Assembly (NCBI GenBank): GCA_003644175.1 | Contig: QNBS01000118.1 | Coordinates: 1-7,248, forward strand | Direction of reading: 5' to 3' | DNA: 7,248 nt | Source: Planctomycetota bacterium | Lineage (GTDB): Bacteria > Planctomycetota > Phycisphaerae > Sedimentisphaerales > Anaerohalosphaeraceae | Part shown: positions 1 through 5,849 of the stretch, piece after piece | Numbering within the stretch: position 1 is the stretch's first letter | How the letters are laid out: the number at the start of each line of letters is the position of its first letter | Program-made: the position numbers and the translations under genes | Notes under the pieces: generated by a model | The model's input: only the letters and a program-made list of their open reading frames with translations | Told to the model about the DNA's origin: nothing | The model's database searches: none

Positions 1-1376
1 ACAATACGGTGGGCAATCTTTTCACCGATGAGACGCTGCGGCAAAACCTCATCGAATTTGTTTACGCAGGCGGCGGTCTCATGGGCGTCCACGGGACGAC
101 TGTCGCCTTCACCCGCCGGCCGGGCGCTCATGAGGACTGGCCGGAGTTCGGCTTGATGCTTGGCGCGCGCGGCGCGAACCATCGCGACAGCGACGAGTGT
201 GTGTATATCAAACTGGACGACCCGGCTCATCCGGTCAATGCCTGTTTCGCCGGCGAAGGATTCGAGTATCGCGATGAGTTCTTCCGGTATCATAAAGTTT
301 ATTCGCGCAACAGGGTCCGCGTGTTGTTGAGTATCGATACGAAGAAGACGAAGTTCGACGGCCCGCCGCGAGGCAATTGCGTGCGCGCCGATGACGATTA
401 TGCCCTGGCCTGGGTGCGACGGTACGGGCGGGGACGCGTTTTCCACTCCACCATCGCTCATAATCCGTATGTGTTCCGGGACCGCAAGATGCTCGAGTTC
501 TATCTTGCCGCCGCGCAGTTTGCCCTCGGCGACCTGCCCGCCCCGACGATACCGACTGCGTTACTCACGCCTGCAATCCGGGCCCGGGAGCAGTTAGGTT
601 GGCGGCTGGGGATCGAGGCCTATACATTTCATAGATATACGCTGTTCGAGGCGATCGACAAGACGGCCCAACTCGGTCTGCCCTTTATGGGCGGCTTGAG
701 CTTCCAGAAGGTCAGCGCCGACATCGACAAGAAATTCGAGCCGGGCCTGACCGACGACGAATTGAAACAGATCCGGTTGAAGCTGGATTCGGCGGGTGTT
801 TGCATGTTGACTTACTACTTCAATGAGATACCGCCTGATGAGGCCGGATGCCGCAGGGTCTTTGAGTTCGCCGGGAAGATCGGCATCGAGACGTTCATGT
901 CCGAACCCAAACCCCAATCGCTCGATATAATCGAGAAATTCTGCGATGAGTACGATATTAATGTAGCAATCCACAACCACGGCCCCAAACAATCGCCTCT
1001 CTACTGGCGGCCCGAAGGGGTACTCAAAGTCTGTAAGGGCAGAAGCCCCCGCATCGGCGCCTGTGGCGATGTGGGGTACTGGATGCGAGCGGGAATCGAT
1101 CCGGTTGAAGCGGTAAAGAAGCTTGGAAAACGCCTCATAACCATTCAAATGCATGATTTACACGCCAAAGGCGCAGACGCCCACGATGTGCCCTGGGGGA
1201 CAGGCGCCGGCAGAGTGCGCCGGGTGATCGATGAGATGCAGCGGCTGGGCGTAAGGCCCACGATGTTTGGTCTGGAATATTCGTATGACTGGTACGATTC
1301 AATGCCTGAGATAGCAGAGTGTATCAAGTTCTTTAACAAGGTGAGTTTGGAAACGGCAAAGCCAGGAGAAGCATAA
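1..1376 (+). CDS. ThuA-like domain fused to sugar phosphate isomerase/epimerase-type TIM barrel (5' partial)
   Basis: The reading frame is open to the left edge (first whole codon at 3), and a ThuA core is entered mid-domain, so the true start lies upstream; the GTG at 9 is probably internal. Numbering from that GTG, residues 1-175 look like ThuA: GGGLMGVHG (21-29), a DEFFRYHKVYS segment (89-99) and AWVRRYGRGRVFHSTIAHN (134-152). Residues 197-445 look like a xylose-isomerase-like (AP endonuclease 2 type) TIM barrel: GIEAYTF (201-207), IHNHG (321-325), GACGDVGYW (350-358), MHDLH (381-385) and GLEYSYDW (421-428), which supply candidate metal-binding Glu, His and Asp residues. Such proteins act on sugars, sugar phosphates or 3-keto-glycosides; the substrate cannot be read here. 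The stop overlaps the next start by one base, implying coupled expression with the Gfo/Idh oxidoreductase. Whether the protein carries an export signal is unknown because the N-terminus is missing. Confidence 0.88.
   Translation, partial: NTVGNLFTDETLRQNLIEFVYAGGGLMGVHGTTVAFTRRPGAHEDWPEFGLMLGARGANHRDSDECVYIKLDDPAHPVNACFAGEGFEYRDEFFRYHKVYSRNRVRVLLSIDTKKTKFDGPPRGNCVRADDDYALAWVRRYGRGRVFHSTIAHNPYVFRDRKMLEFYLAAAQFALGDLPAPTIPTALLTPAIRAREQLGWRLGIEAYTFHRYTLFEAIDKTAQLGLPFMGGLSFQKVSADIDKKFEPGLTDDELKQIRLKLDSAGVCMLTYYFNEIPPDEAGCRRVFEFAGKIGIETFMSEPKPQSLDIIEKFCDEYDINVAIHNHGPKQSPLYWRPEGVLKVCKGRSPRIGACGDVGYWMRAGIDPVEAVKKLGKRLITIQMHDLHAKGADAHDVPWGTGAGRVRRVIDEMQRLGVRPTMFGLEYSYDWYDSMPEIAECIKFFNKVSLETAKPGEA
1364..1368 (+). 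promoter_or_regulatory. Ribosome binding site of the Gfo/Idh/MocA gene
   Basis: AGGAG lies seven bases before the ATG at 1376. It is a strong Shine-Dalgarno sequence at good spacing and settles the start codon, which overlaps the TAA of the upstream gene (TAATG). It sits inside the last codons of the upstream gene, as expected for translationally coupled genes. Confidence 0.8.
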
Positions 1377-2806
1377 TGCCCAAAGAGTATTGCAAAGAAG
1401 CGATTGACCATATTACCCGTCGCCGGTTTGTTGCAGGCGCAGCGGGAGCGCTTGCGCTGCCGGTTTTTGTCCCGGCTTCGGCATTGGGTGCAGACGGCAA
1501 GACTCCGGCCAGTGAGCGGACTACGGTTGGCCTGATCGCCCATGGCGTGATGGGCCGGGGCCATTTGCGTCGGCTGGTCGGGGATAAGGATGTCCGGGTG
1601 TTGGGTGTTTGCGATGTCGATCGCCTTCGCTGCGAGCAGGCGCTTCAGCGGGTAAAGAACCACTACGGCGCCGATCATGGCTGCACGATGTACAACGATT
1701 ATCGCAAATTGCTTGCCCGCAAAGACATCGACGCCGTGGTGATCGTTACCCCGGACCATTGGCACACATTGCAGACGATCGACGCCGTCAAAGCGGGCAA
1801 GGATGTCTACTGCGAAAAGCCGATTTCGCTAACCGTTCGCCAGGGACGCGAGCTGGTTAAGGCGGTGCATCGATACGGCCGAATCTTCCAGACGGGCACA
1901 CAGTACCGTTCGATCCCGACGATTCGTCGGGTCTGCGAGTTTGTACGCGCAGGCGCTCTCGGCAAGGTCAAATCTGTCTTTACGCGATGGACCAGCCTGG
2001 GCGGATTCATCGGGTCGAAACGTTTTAAGCCTTATGCCGAGGTTATGAATGTCAAAAAGTACGGCAAATCGTATGTCCCGCTGAATTTCGCCCTGCCCGC
2101 AGAAGACGTACCCGAGGGCCTGGACTGGGACCTGTGGGTTGGTCCTGCCCCGTGGCATCCCTACAACCACGTCTATCATACCAACCCGGCGCCGGGTGTG
2201 GTGCCGTGGTCGTTTTGCGAGGATTTCGGCGCAGCCTCGGTAACGTGGCACCATTCCCACAGTGCAGACGTGATTCAATATGCCCTCGGCATGGAAGAAA
2301 GCGGGCCCGTGGAGTTTATCCACCCGAGTACGGGCGAGTTCCCGACCCTTACCTGTAGATACGCCAACGGCACGCTCCTTCACCTGGTCGAGCACTGGGG
2401 CATGGTAAAGGATATTTACAAGGCGGTTCCCAAAACAGCACGCCTGGCCGGCAATTTCGGCGGCGTATTCGTCGGAGAGAAGGGCTGGGTTACCTCAATG
2501 ACAACGGGCGGAGACATCGAGGGCGAACCTGCGGGAATTTTCGAGCAGATGAAGCTAAAGACCCGGCATGTCAATCCCGGCGAAAACAACCACCATGCCA
2601 ACTGGTTTGAGTGCATTCGGACACGTCAGAAACCGAGTTGCAGCGCCGAGATCGGCCATCGCGACGCATCATTAGGGCATCTGACGATTATCGCATACAA
2701 GTTGGGCCGGTCCCTCAAGTGGGACCCGGCCAAAGAAGAGTTCCTAAACGACGAAGCGGCCAACCGCCTGCGCTCGCGCGGTATGAGAGCGCCATGGAGA
2801 ATATGA
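1376..2806 (+). CDS. Gfo/Idh/MocA family oxidoreductase with Tat signal
   Basis: A predicted NAD(P)-dependent sugar or polyol oxidoreductase of 476 residues, likely exported folded through the Tat system. The N-terminus has TRRRF (residues 14-18), then a hydrophobic stretch GAAGALALPVFVPASALG ending near 38. The Rossmann fold begins at VGLIAHGVMGRGH (51-63); the first glycine of the usual GxGxxG is alanine here (A55), while G57 and G60 remain. TPDHWH (125-130) and CEKPI (146-150) are family hallmarks; the Lys of EKP (K148) is usually catalytic. The C-terminal domain shows GLDWDLWVGPAPWHPYN (248-264) and WHHSHSAD (291-298), typical of the planctomycete and Bacteroidetes exported subgroup. The start follows a strong AGGAG. 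The upstream TIM-barrel gene suggests a shared sugar pathway, perhaps oxidation to a keto-sugar followed by isomerisation or elimination. The substrate is unknown. The 3' end overlaps the murE start region. Confidence 0.9.
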   Translation: MPKEYCKEAIDHITRRRFVAGAAGALALPVFVPASALGADGKTPASERTTVGLIAHGVMGRGHLRRLVGDKDVRVLGVCDVDRLRCEQALQRVKNHYGADHGCTMYNDYRKLLARKDIDAVVIVTPDHWHTLQTIDAVKAGKDVYCEKPISLTVRQGRELVKAVHRYGRIFQTGTQYRSIPTIRRVCEFVRAGALGKVKSVFTRWTSLGGFIGSKRFKPYAEVMNVKKYGKSYVPLNFALPAEDVPEGLDWDLWVGPAPWHPYNHVYHTNPAPGVVPWSFCEDFGAASVTWHHSHSADVIQYALGMEESGPVEFIHPSTGEFPTLTCRYANGTLLHLVEHWGMVKDIYKAVPKTARLAGNFGGVFVGEKGWVTSMTTGGDIEGEPAGIFEQMKLKTRHVNPGENNHHANWFECIRTRQKPSCSAEIGHRDASLGHLTIIAYKLGRSLKWDPAKEEFLNDEAANRLRSRGMRAPWRI

Positions 2807-2811
2807 TGGAG
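2796..2811 (+). promoter_or_regulatory. Duplicate ribosome binding sites at the murE start
   Basis: Two GGAG motifs (2796-2799 and 2808-2811) each lie six bases before an in-frame ATG (2806 and 2818). Further in-frame ATGs occur at 2794 and 2803, but with poor spacing. The ATG at 2806 shares its A with the TGA of the oxidoreductase gene (TGATG). Both 2806 and 2818 are credible starts, and the choice changes the protein by only four residues. Confidence 0.5.
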
Positions 2812-4251
2812 CGGCCTATGACGTTCACTCAACTTCTGGCATTGGTTGGCTCACCGTCCTTTGAGGGGGCGATTTGCGCCGACTCGCGCCGTGTGGAACC
2901 CGGCGATGTCTTTGTCGCCGTCAAGGGCACGCATGCCGACGGGCATGATTTTATTGCCCAGGCGCAGGAAAACGGCGCATCCTGTATCGTCTGTCAGGAA
3001 CCCGCCAAATCCACCGGCGGCGATGTGGTCGTCGTTGACGACAGCGCCTCGGCGATGGGTCTGCTCGCCCAGCAGAGTTTCGGCAATCCCTCGGCGCAGC
3101 TGACGAATCTGGCGGTTACGGGAACCAACGGCAAGACCACGGTCAGCTACCTTGTTCGCTCGGTTATCGAGACCGCCGGCGCCAAATGCGGTTTGATCGG
3201 AACGATTGTCTACGACACCGGCACGGTCGCCGCCGATGCGACGCTTACAACACCCGACGCCCTGGCTGTTGCCCGACTGGCGCGAAAAACCGCAGACGAC
3301 GGCGGCGAGTTCATGGTCATCGAAGCCAGCAGCCATGCGCTGAGCCAGAATCGATTGGCCGGTGTGGACTTCACCGCCGCCGCCTTCACCAACCTTACCG
3401 GCGATCATCTCGATTACCACAAAACAGCCGAAGAATACCTCGCCGCCAAGATGCGCCTTTTTACGCAACTGCCGTGTCACGCCACCGCGATCCTCAATGT
3501 CGAATCGCCCGCGGCCCGCCGGATCGCACAGAACGTCACAACGCGCCTGCTCTGGTACGGCATCGACACGGACGCAAACATCGCCGCGCACATCAATTCG
3601 ATGGATGCCGACCGCACGCTTTTTACGCTTTCTTTCGACGGACAACAGGAACTGGTTCAAACGACTCTGATCGGAAGGCATAACGTCAGCAATCACCTTG
3701 CCGCGGCGGGCCTGTCTTTAGCGGCGGGTTTTGATCTGGCGACCATCGCAAAAGGCCTGTCGTCATTAAAGGCCGTCCCCGGCAGACTGGAGGCCGTCGA
3801 CTGCGGACAGGACTTTACCGTATTGGTCGATTACGCCCATACCGACGATGCGTTGAAGAATGTGCTCGCCACGCTCAGGCCGTTGACGAAGAACAATCTG
3901 ACCGTGCTGTTCGGCTGCGGCGGCGACCGGGACAAGACCAAAAGACCCCGAATGGCCAAAGTCGCAGAAGAATTAGCCGACCGAATCGTCGTAACCAGCG
4001 ACAATCCGCGAACCGAAAACCCCGGCGCAATAATCGAACACATTGTCGCAGGTTTTACCGACCCCAATGCCGAAAATATCACGGTCCAGACGGACCGGCG
4101 CACGGCGATTGAAGAGGCGATCGCCTCCGCCGAACGCGGCGACATTGTCCTGTTGGCTGGAAAAGGCCATGAAACCTGTCAAATCATCGGAACGGAAAAA
4201 ATCGATTTCGACGACAGAAACTTCGCCCGGCAGTGCCTGCAAAACATATGA
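2806..4251 (+). CDS. murE: UDP-N-acetylmuramoyl-L-alanyl-D-glutamate--2,6-diaminopimelate ligase
   Basis: This cytoplasmic ATP-dependent ligase adds the third stem-peptide residue to UDP-MurNAc-L-Ala-D-Glu. From the ATG at 2806 it has 481 residues, close to the family norm of about 490. Motifs in order: ADSRRVEPGDVFVAVKG (25-41, uridine-binding domain), ATP loop GTNGKTT (106-112), TTPDA (148-152), EASSHAL (173-179), LTGDHLDYH (197-205), YLAAK with K215 as the probable carbamylated lysine, HNVSN (292-296), VPGRLE (324-329), DYAHTDDAL (342-350), GCGGDRDKTKRP (370-381), DNPR (399-402) and GKGHE (452-456). DNPR is the signature of enzymes that add meso-diaminopimelate rather than lysine, so an mDAP-type wall is predicted. 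The frame is open back to 2611, but that stretch has no MurE character and overlaps the upstream gene. The stop overlaps murF by four bases. Confidence 0.96.
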   Translation: MERPMTFTQLLALVGSPSFEGAICADSRRVEPGDVFVAVKGTHADGHDFIAQAQENGASCIVCQEPAKSTGGDVVVVDDSASAMGLLAQQSFGNPSAQLTNLAVTGTNGKTTVSYLVRSVIETAGAKCGLIGTIVYDTGTVAADATLTTPDALAVARLARKTADDGGEFMVIEASSHALSQNRLAGVDFTAAAFTNLTGDHLDYHKTAEEYLAAKMRLFTQLPCHATAILNVESPAARRIAQNVTTRLLWYGIDTDANIAAHINSMDADRTLFTLSFDGQQELVQTTLIGRHNVSNHLAAAGLSLAAGFDLATIAKGLSSLKAVPGRLEAVDCGQDFTVLVDYAHTDDALKNVLATLRPLTKNNLTVLFGCGGDRDKTKRPRMAKVAEELADRIVVTSDNPRTENPGAIIEHIVAGFTDPNAENITVQTDRRTAIEEAIASAERGDIVLLAGKGHETCQIIGTEKIDFDDRNFARQCLQNI

Positions 4252-5645
4252 AACCGACTCGTATCGCCCAACTTGTTGATGTCCTGAAAAAACGCATTCC
4301 GAATATAAACGCGTGTTCGGACGCGGCGGCGCATGCCGATGCGGTTATCACGGCGATCAGTACGGATTCCCGAACCGTAAAGCCCGCCGACTGTTTCTTC
4401 GCCATCGAAGGAGACAACTTCGACGGTCATGATTTCCTCGACCGGGCCGTCGAAAAAGGGGCACGCTGTGTAATAACACAAAAGAGGTTTCAATCGCAAA
4501 AAGCCGCCGTCCTGAGAGTCGATGACACGATAAAGGCCCTTGGCGATCTTGCACGATGGTATCGCAGGCAACTACCGGCGAAAGTCATCGCCATCACCGG
4601 TTCGGCGGGCAAAACAACCACAAGACAGATCGCCTTCGGGGCGCTCAAAGAGTGCTTCAAATGTCATCAATCGCCGAAGAGTTTCAACAACAATATCGGC
4701 CTGCCGCTGACCATCCTCGCCGCAGAACCTGAGCATGAGTTTCTCATTGTCGAACTCGGCTCCAACGCTGCCGGCGAGATTTCATATCTTACGCGGATTG
4801 CTCAACCCGATATCGCACTGATAACCAACATCTATCCCGCCCACCTGGCCGGTTTTGGATGCATTGAAAACATCGTCAGGGAGAAAGCCTCTATCAGCGA
4901 GGGCCTCGCGCCCGAGGCGGTGCTGCTTATAAACGGCGATTTCGAAGAGCTTGTTGCTCACTGCCGAGACCTCGGCGTGCCGTACGCAACGTTCGGAAAG
5001 TCGCCCGGCTGCGACATCATAGGTTCGGATTTCGTCAGCCGCGGCATGTCCGGACAAATCTCGGTGGAGGGCAAGACGATCGACGTGCCGATCGCCGGCT
5101 CAGCGAGCCTGGAAAACACCCTTGCCGCATGGGCGGTCTGCAAACATGCCGGCCTTTCGGTTGACGATTTTGCCCGGGCGGTAAAAACATTTGAAGCCGG
5201 CGATATGCGTCTGGAAATCAGCAAAGTGGGGCCGCTGACGGTGATAGATGATTGCTACAACGCCAATCCCGCTTCCATGAAGAATGCCGTCGACTGCCTG
5301 ATGCAAATCGCCCGCGTCCAACCGGGCAGGACCGTCTTTATCTGCGGACAAATGGCCGAACTCGGCAAAAAAAGCCGACAGCACCACGCCCGGTTGGGCC
5401 GACTCATCGCCTCTGCCGGTGTGGAGGTCCTGCTGGCGGCAGGGCCCTTTGCCCGCACGACCGCAAACGCCGCACAGGAAAAAGCCGACGCCGATTTCGA
5501 GTTTTTTGTATTCGACGACACAGAAAGCCTGTGTAATAATCTTGTGGATATTATACGCCGCGGCGATATAATCCTGATCAAAGGTTCACGCAGCGCCCGG
5601 CTCGAAAAAGCGACCGAGAAACTACAAAAACTGGTAATACTTTAG
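4248..5645 (+). CDS. murF: UDP-N-acetylmuramoyl-tripeptide--D-alanyl-D-alanine ligase
   Basis: This cytoplasmic ligase adds D-Ala-D-Ala to UDP-MurNAc-tripeptide using ATP, completing the pentapeptide. It has 465 residues, a normal length. Visible motifs: STDSRTVKPADCFFAIEG (38-55), ATP loop GSAGKTT (118-124), FNNNIGLPLT (146-155), VELGSNAAGEI (168-178), PAHLAGFG (197-204), MRLE (320-323), the MurF hallmark DDCYNANPASM (334-344), GQMAELG (367-373, usually GDMAELG) and IKGSRSARLE (444-453). Where Mur ligases usually have HNxxN, this one has ASLEN (286-290), keeping only the last Asn. The ATG at 4248 overlaps the murE TGA (ATGA); a GTG at 4233 is in frame but less likely. No clear Shine-Dalgarno precedes the start, so translation probably depends on coupling to murE. 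The last three codons and the stop TAG lie inside an inserted repeat element and replace a probable ancestral end at 5793-5795. Confidence 0.95.
   Translation: MKPTRIAQLVDVLKKRIPNINACSDAAAHADAVITAISTDSRTVKPADCFFAIEGDNFDGHDFLDRAVEKGARCVITQKRFQSQKAAVLRVDDTIKALGDLARWYRRQLPAKVIAITGSAGKTTTRQIAFGALKECFKCHQSPKSFNNNIGLPLTILAAEPEHEFLIVELGSNAAGEISYLTRIAQPDIALITNIYPAHLAGFGCIENIVREKASISEGLAPEAVLLINGDFEELVAHCRDLGVPYATFGKSPGCDIIGSDFVSRGMSGQISVEGKTIDVPIAGSASLENTLAAWAVCKHAGLSVDDFARAVKTFEAGDMRLEISKVGPLTVIDDCYNANPASMKNAVDCLMQIARVQPGRTVFICGQMAELGKKSRQHHARLGRLIASAGVEVLLAAGPFARTTANAAQEKADADFEFFVFDDTESLCNNLVDIIRRGDIILIKGSRSARLEKATEKLQKLVIL
5626..5633. repeat. Left target-site duplication AAAAACTG
   Basis: AAAAACTG lies directly against the left terminal repeat and is repeated exactly at 5779-5786 against the right one. 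The identity runs to 11 bases (TACAAAAACTG, 5623-5633 and 5776-5786) because the last three bases of the right terminal repeat happen to be TAC. This copy encodes part of the murF QKL tail. Confidence 0.7.
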
Positions 5646-5654
5646 CCAAGTGTG
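5634..5654 (+). repeat. Left terminal inverted repeat of the MITE-like element
   Basis: It begins GTAATACTTTAGCCAAG and ends TGTG. It pairs with 5758-5778 except at three positions. The murF stop codon TAG (5643-5645) is part of it. Confidence 0.68.
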
Positions 5655-5667
5655 AGATTCGCTTGTC

Positions 5668-5687
5668 ATTCCCGCGAAAGCGGGAAT
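5668..5687. repeat. Dispersed-repeat hairpin (ATTCCCGC / GCGGGAAT)
   Basis: ATTCCCGC (5668-5675) and GCGGGAAT (5680-5687) form a perfect eight-base stem closed by a GAAA tetraloop. The surrounding GTCATTCCCGCGAAAGCGGG is the core of a palindromic repeat scattered through many bacterial genomes; translated on the - strand it gives the familiar spurious peptide DSRFRGNDK. Here it is one module within the larger element. Confidence 0.75.
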
Positions 5688-5694
5688 CCAGCAT

Positions 5695-5756
5695 AAAACA
5701 GCTTCCGCCGCAGAGCCTGCCCTGAGCGCAGCCGAACGGGCGGTTTCCTGTTTTTT
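5695..5756 (+). terminator. Terminator-like stem with T6 tract inside the MITE-like element
   Basis: AAAACAG (5695-5701) pairs with CTGTTTT (5748-5754) and CCGCC (5705-5709) with GGCGG (5739-5743), with a small internal loop between the stems. The 3' arm runs into six Ts (5751-5756). The GC-rich apical part with a U-run suggests Rho-independent termination of the murE-murF message, but the first stem is A/T-rich and the loop is long, so efficiency is uncertain. Confidence 0.4.
5710..5738. repeat. Second dispersed-repeat module (GAGCCTGCCCTGAGCGCAGC core)
   Basis: The segment forms the loop of the longer stem. Its - strand translation, PFGCAQGRL, is a recurring artefact peptide in environmental bacterial genomes, and its sequence resembles repeats reading CTTCGGCTGCGCTCAGG. 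Recognition is from memory of such repeats; copy number in this genome cannot be seen. Confidence 0.45.
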
Positions 5757-5757
5757 G

Positions 5758-5778
5758 CACACATGGCTAAAATGTTAC
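5758..5778 (-). repeat. Right terminal inverted repeat of the MITE-like element
   Basis: On the - strand it starts GTAACATTTTAGCCATG and ends TGTG, matching the left end at 18 of 21 positions. Confidence 0.68.
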
Positions 5779-5786
5779 AAAAACTG
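5779..5786. repeat. Right target-site duplication AAAAACTG
   Basis: An exact copy of 5626-5633, directly outside the right terminal repeat. In the reconstructed pre-insertion sequence this copy continues in the murF frame as CTG TTT TCC TGA (5784-5795). Confidence 0.7.
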
Positions 5787-5792
5787 TTTTCC

Positions 5793-5807
5793 TGACCGGC
5801 CCGGTCA
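5793..5807. repeat. Perfect dyad TGACCGG-C-CCGGTCA
   Basis: Seven bases each side of a single central C form a perfect palindrome 43 bases before mraY. Its first three bases are the proposed ancestral murF stop. It could be a protein-binding site or chance GC-rich symmetry; nothing else identifies a regulator. Confidence 0.4.
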
Positions 5808-5835
5808 AACCGCCGGGGTTGCGACAGACAATATA

Positions 5836-5841
5836 GAGAGG
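5836..5841 (+). promoter_or_regulatory. Ribosome binding site of mraY
   Basis: GAGAGG ends eight bases before a TTG codon at 5850. A second purine run, AAGGAAG (5843-5849), sits too close to the start to act alone. No in-frame ATG or GTG exists nearby upstream, and the MraY N-terminal segment begins at once after TTG, so this site supports the TTG start. Confidence 0.65.
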
Positions 5842-5849
5842 CAAGGAAG

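Larger units (their letters stand above)
5634..5778. mobile_element. MITE-like non-autonomous element (145 bases) inserted across the murF stop
   Basis: The element has 21-base terminal inverted repeats (5634-5654 and 5758-5778) pairing at 18 of 21 positions. The left end reads 5'-GTAATACTTTAGCCA and the right end, on the - strand, 5'-GTAACATTTTAGCCA. An exact 8-base direct repeat AAAAACTG touches both ends. There is no coding capacity for a transposase, so it must be mobilised in trans if it moves at all. Ends starting 5'-GTAA with 8-base duplications match what is known of the IS66 family; assignment to that family is inference. Inside are a short perfect hairpin (5668-5687) and a longer stem with a T6 tract (5695-5756). 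The element supplies the last codons and stop of murF and separates murF from mraY. Confidence 0.68.

Noticed and set aside
2611..2805. N-terminal extension of murE
   Set aside because: The frame is open to 2611, but the added residues do not resemble MurE and overlap the conserved 3' part of the oxidoreductase gene; a ribosome binding site supports 2806 or 2818.
2851..3696. A 281-codon open frame antisense to murE
   Set aside because: It mirrors a strongly conserved murE on the other strand. Its own translation shows no recognisable domain and many Arg/Gly residues typical of antisense frames in GC-rich genes.
5578..5760. A 60-codon open frame on the - strand between murF and mraY
   Set aside because: Its translation consists of SRFRGND and GCAQGRL strings, known artefact peptides of dispersed repeats, and it lies largely within the MITE-like element.
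5634..5778. CRISPR array or riboswitch in the murF-mraY gap
   Set aside because: There are no regularly spaced direct repeats, and the structure is fully explained by terminal inverted repeats, two repeat modules and a target duplication. No known riboswitch core was recognised.
5831..5841. TATAGA (5832-5837) as a -10 box for mraY
   Set aside because: No matching -35 lies at usable spacing, and it overlaps the ribosome binding site, leaving no room for a leader.
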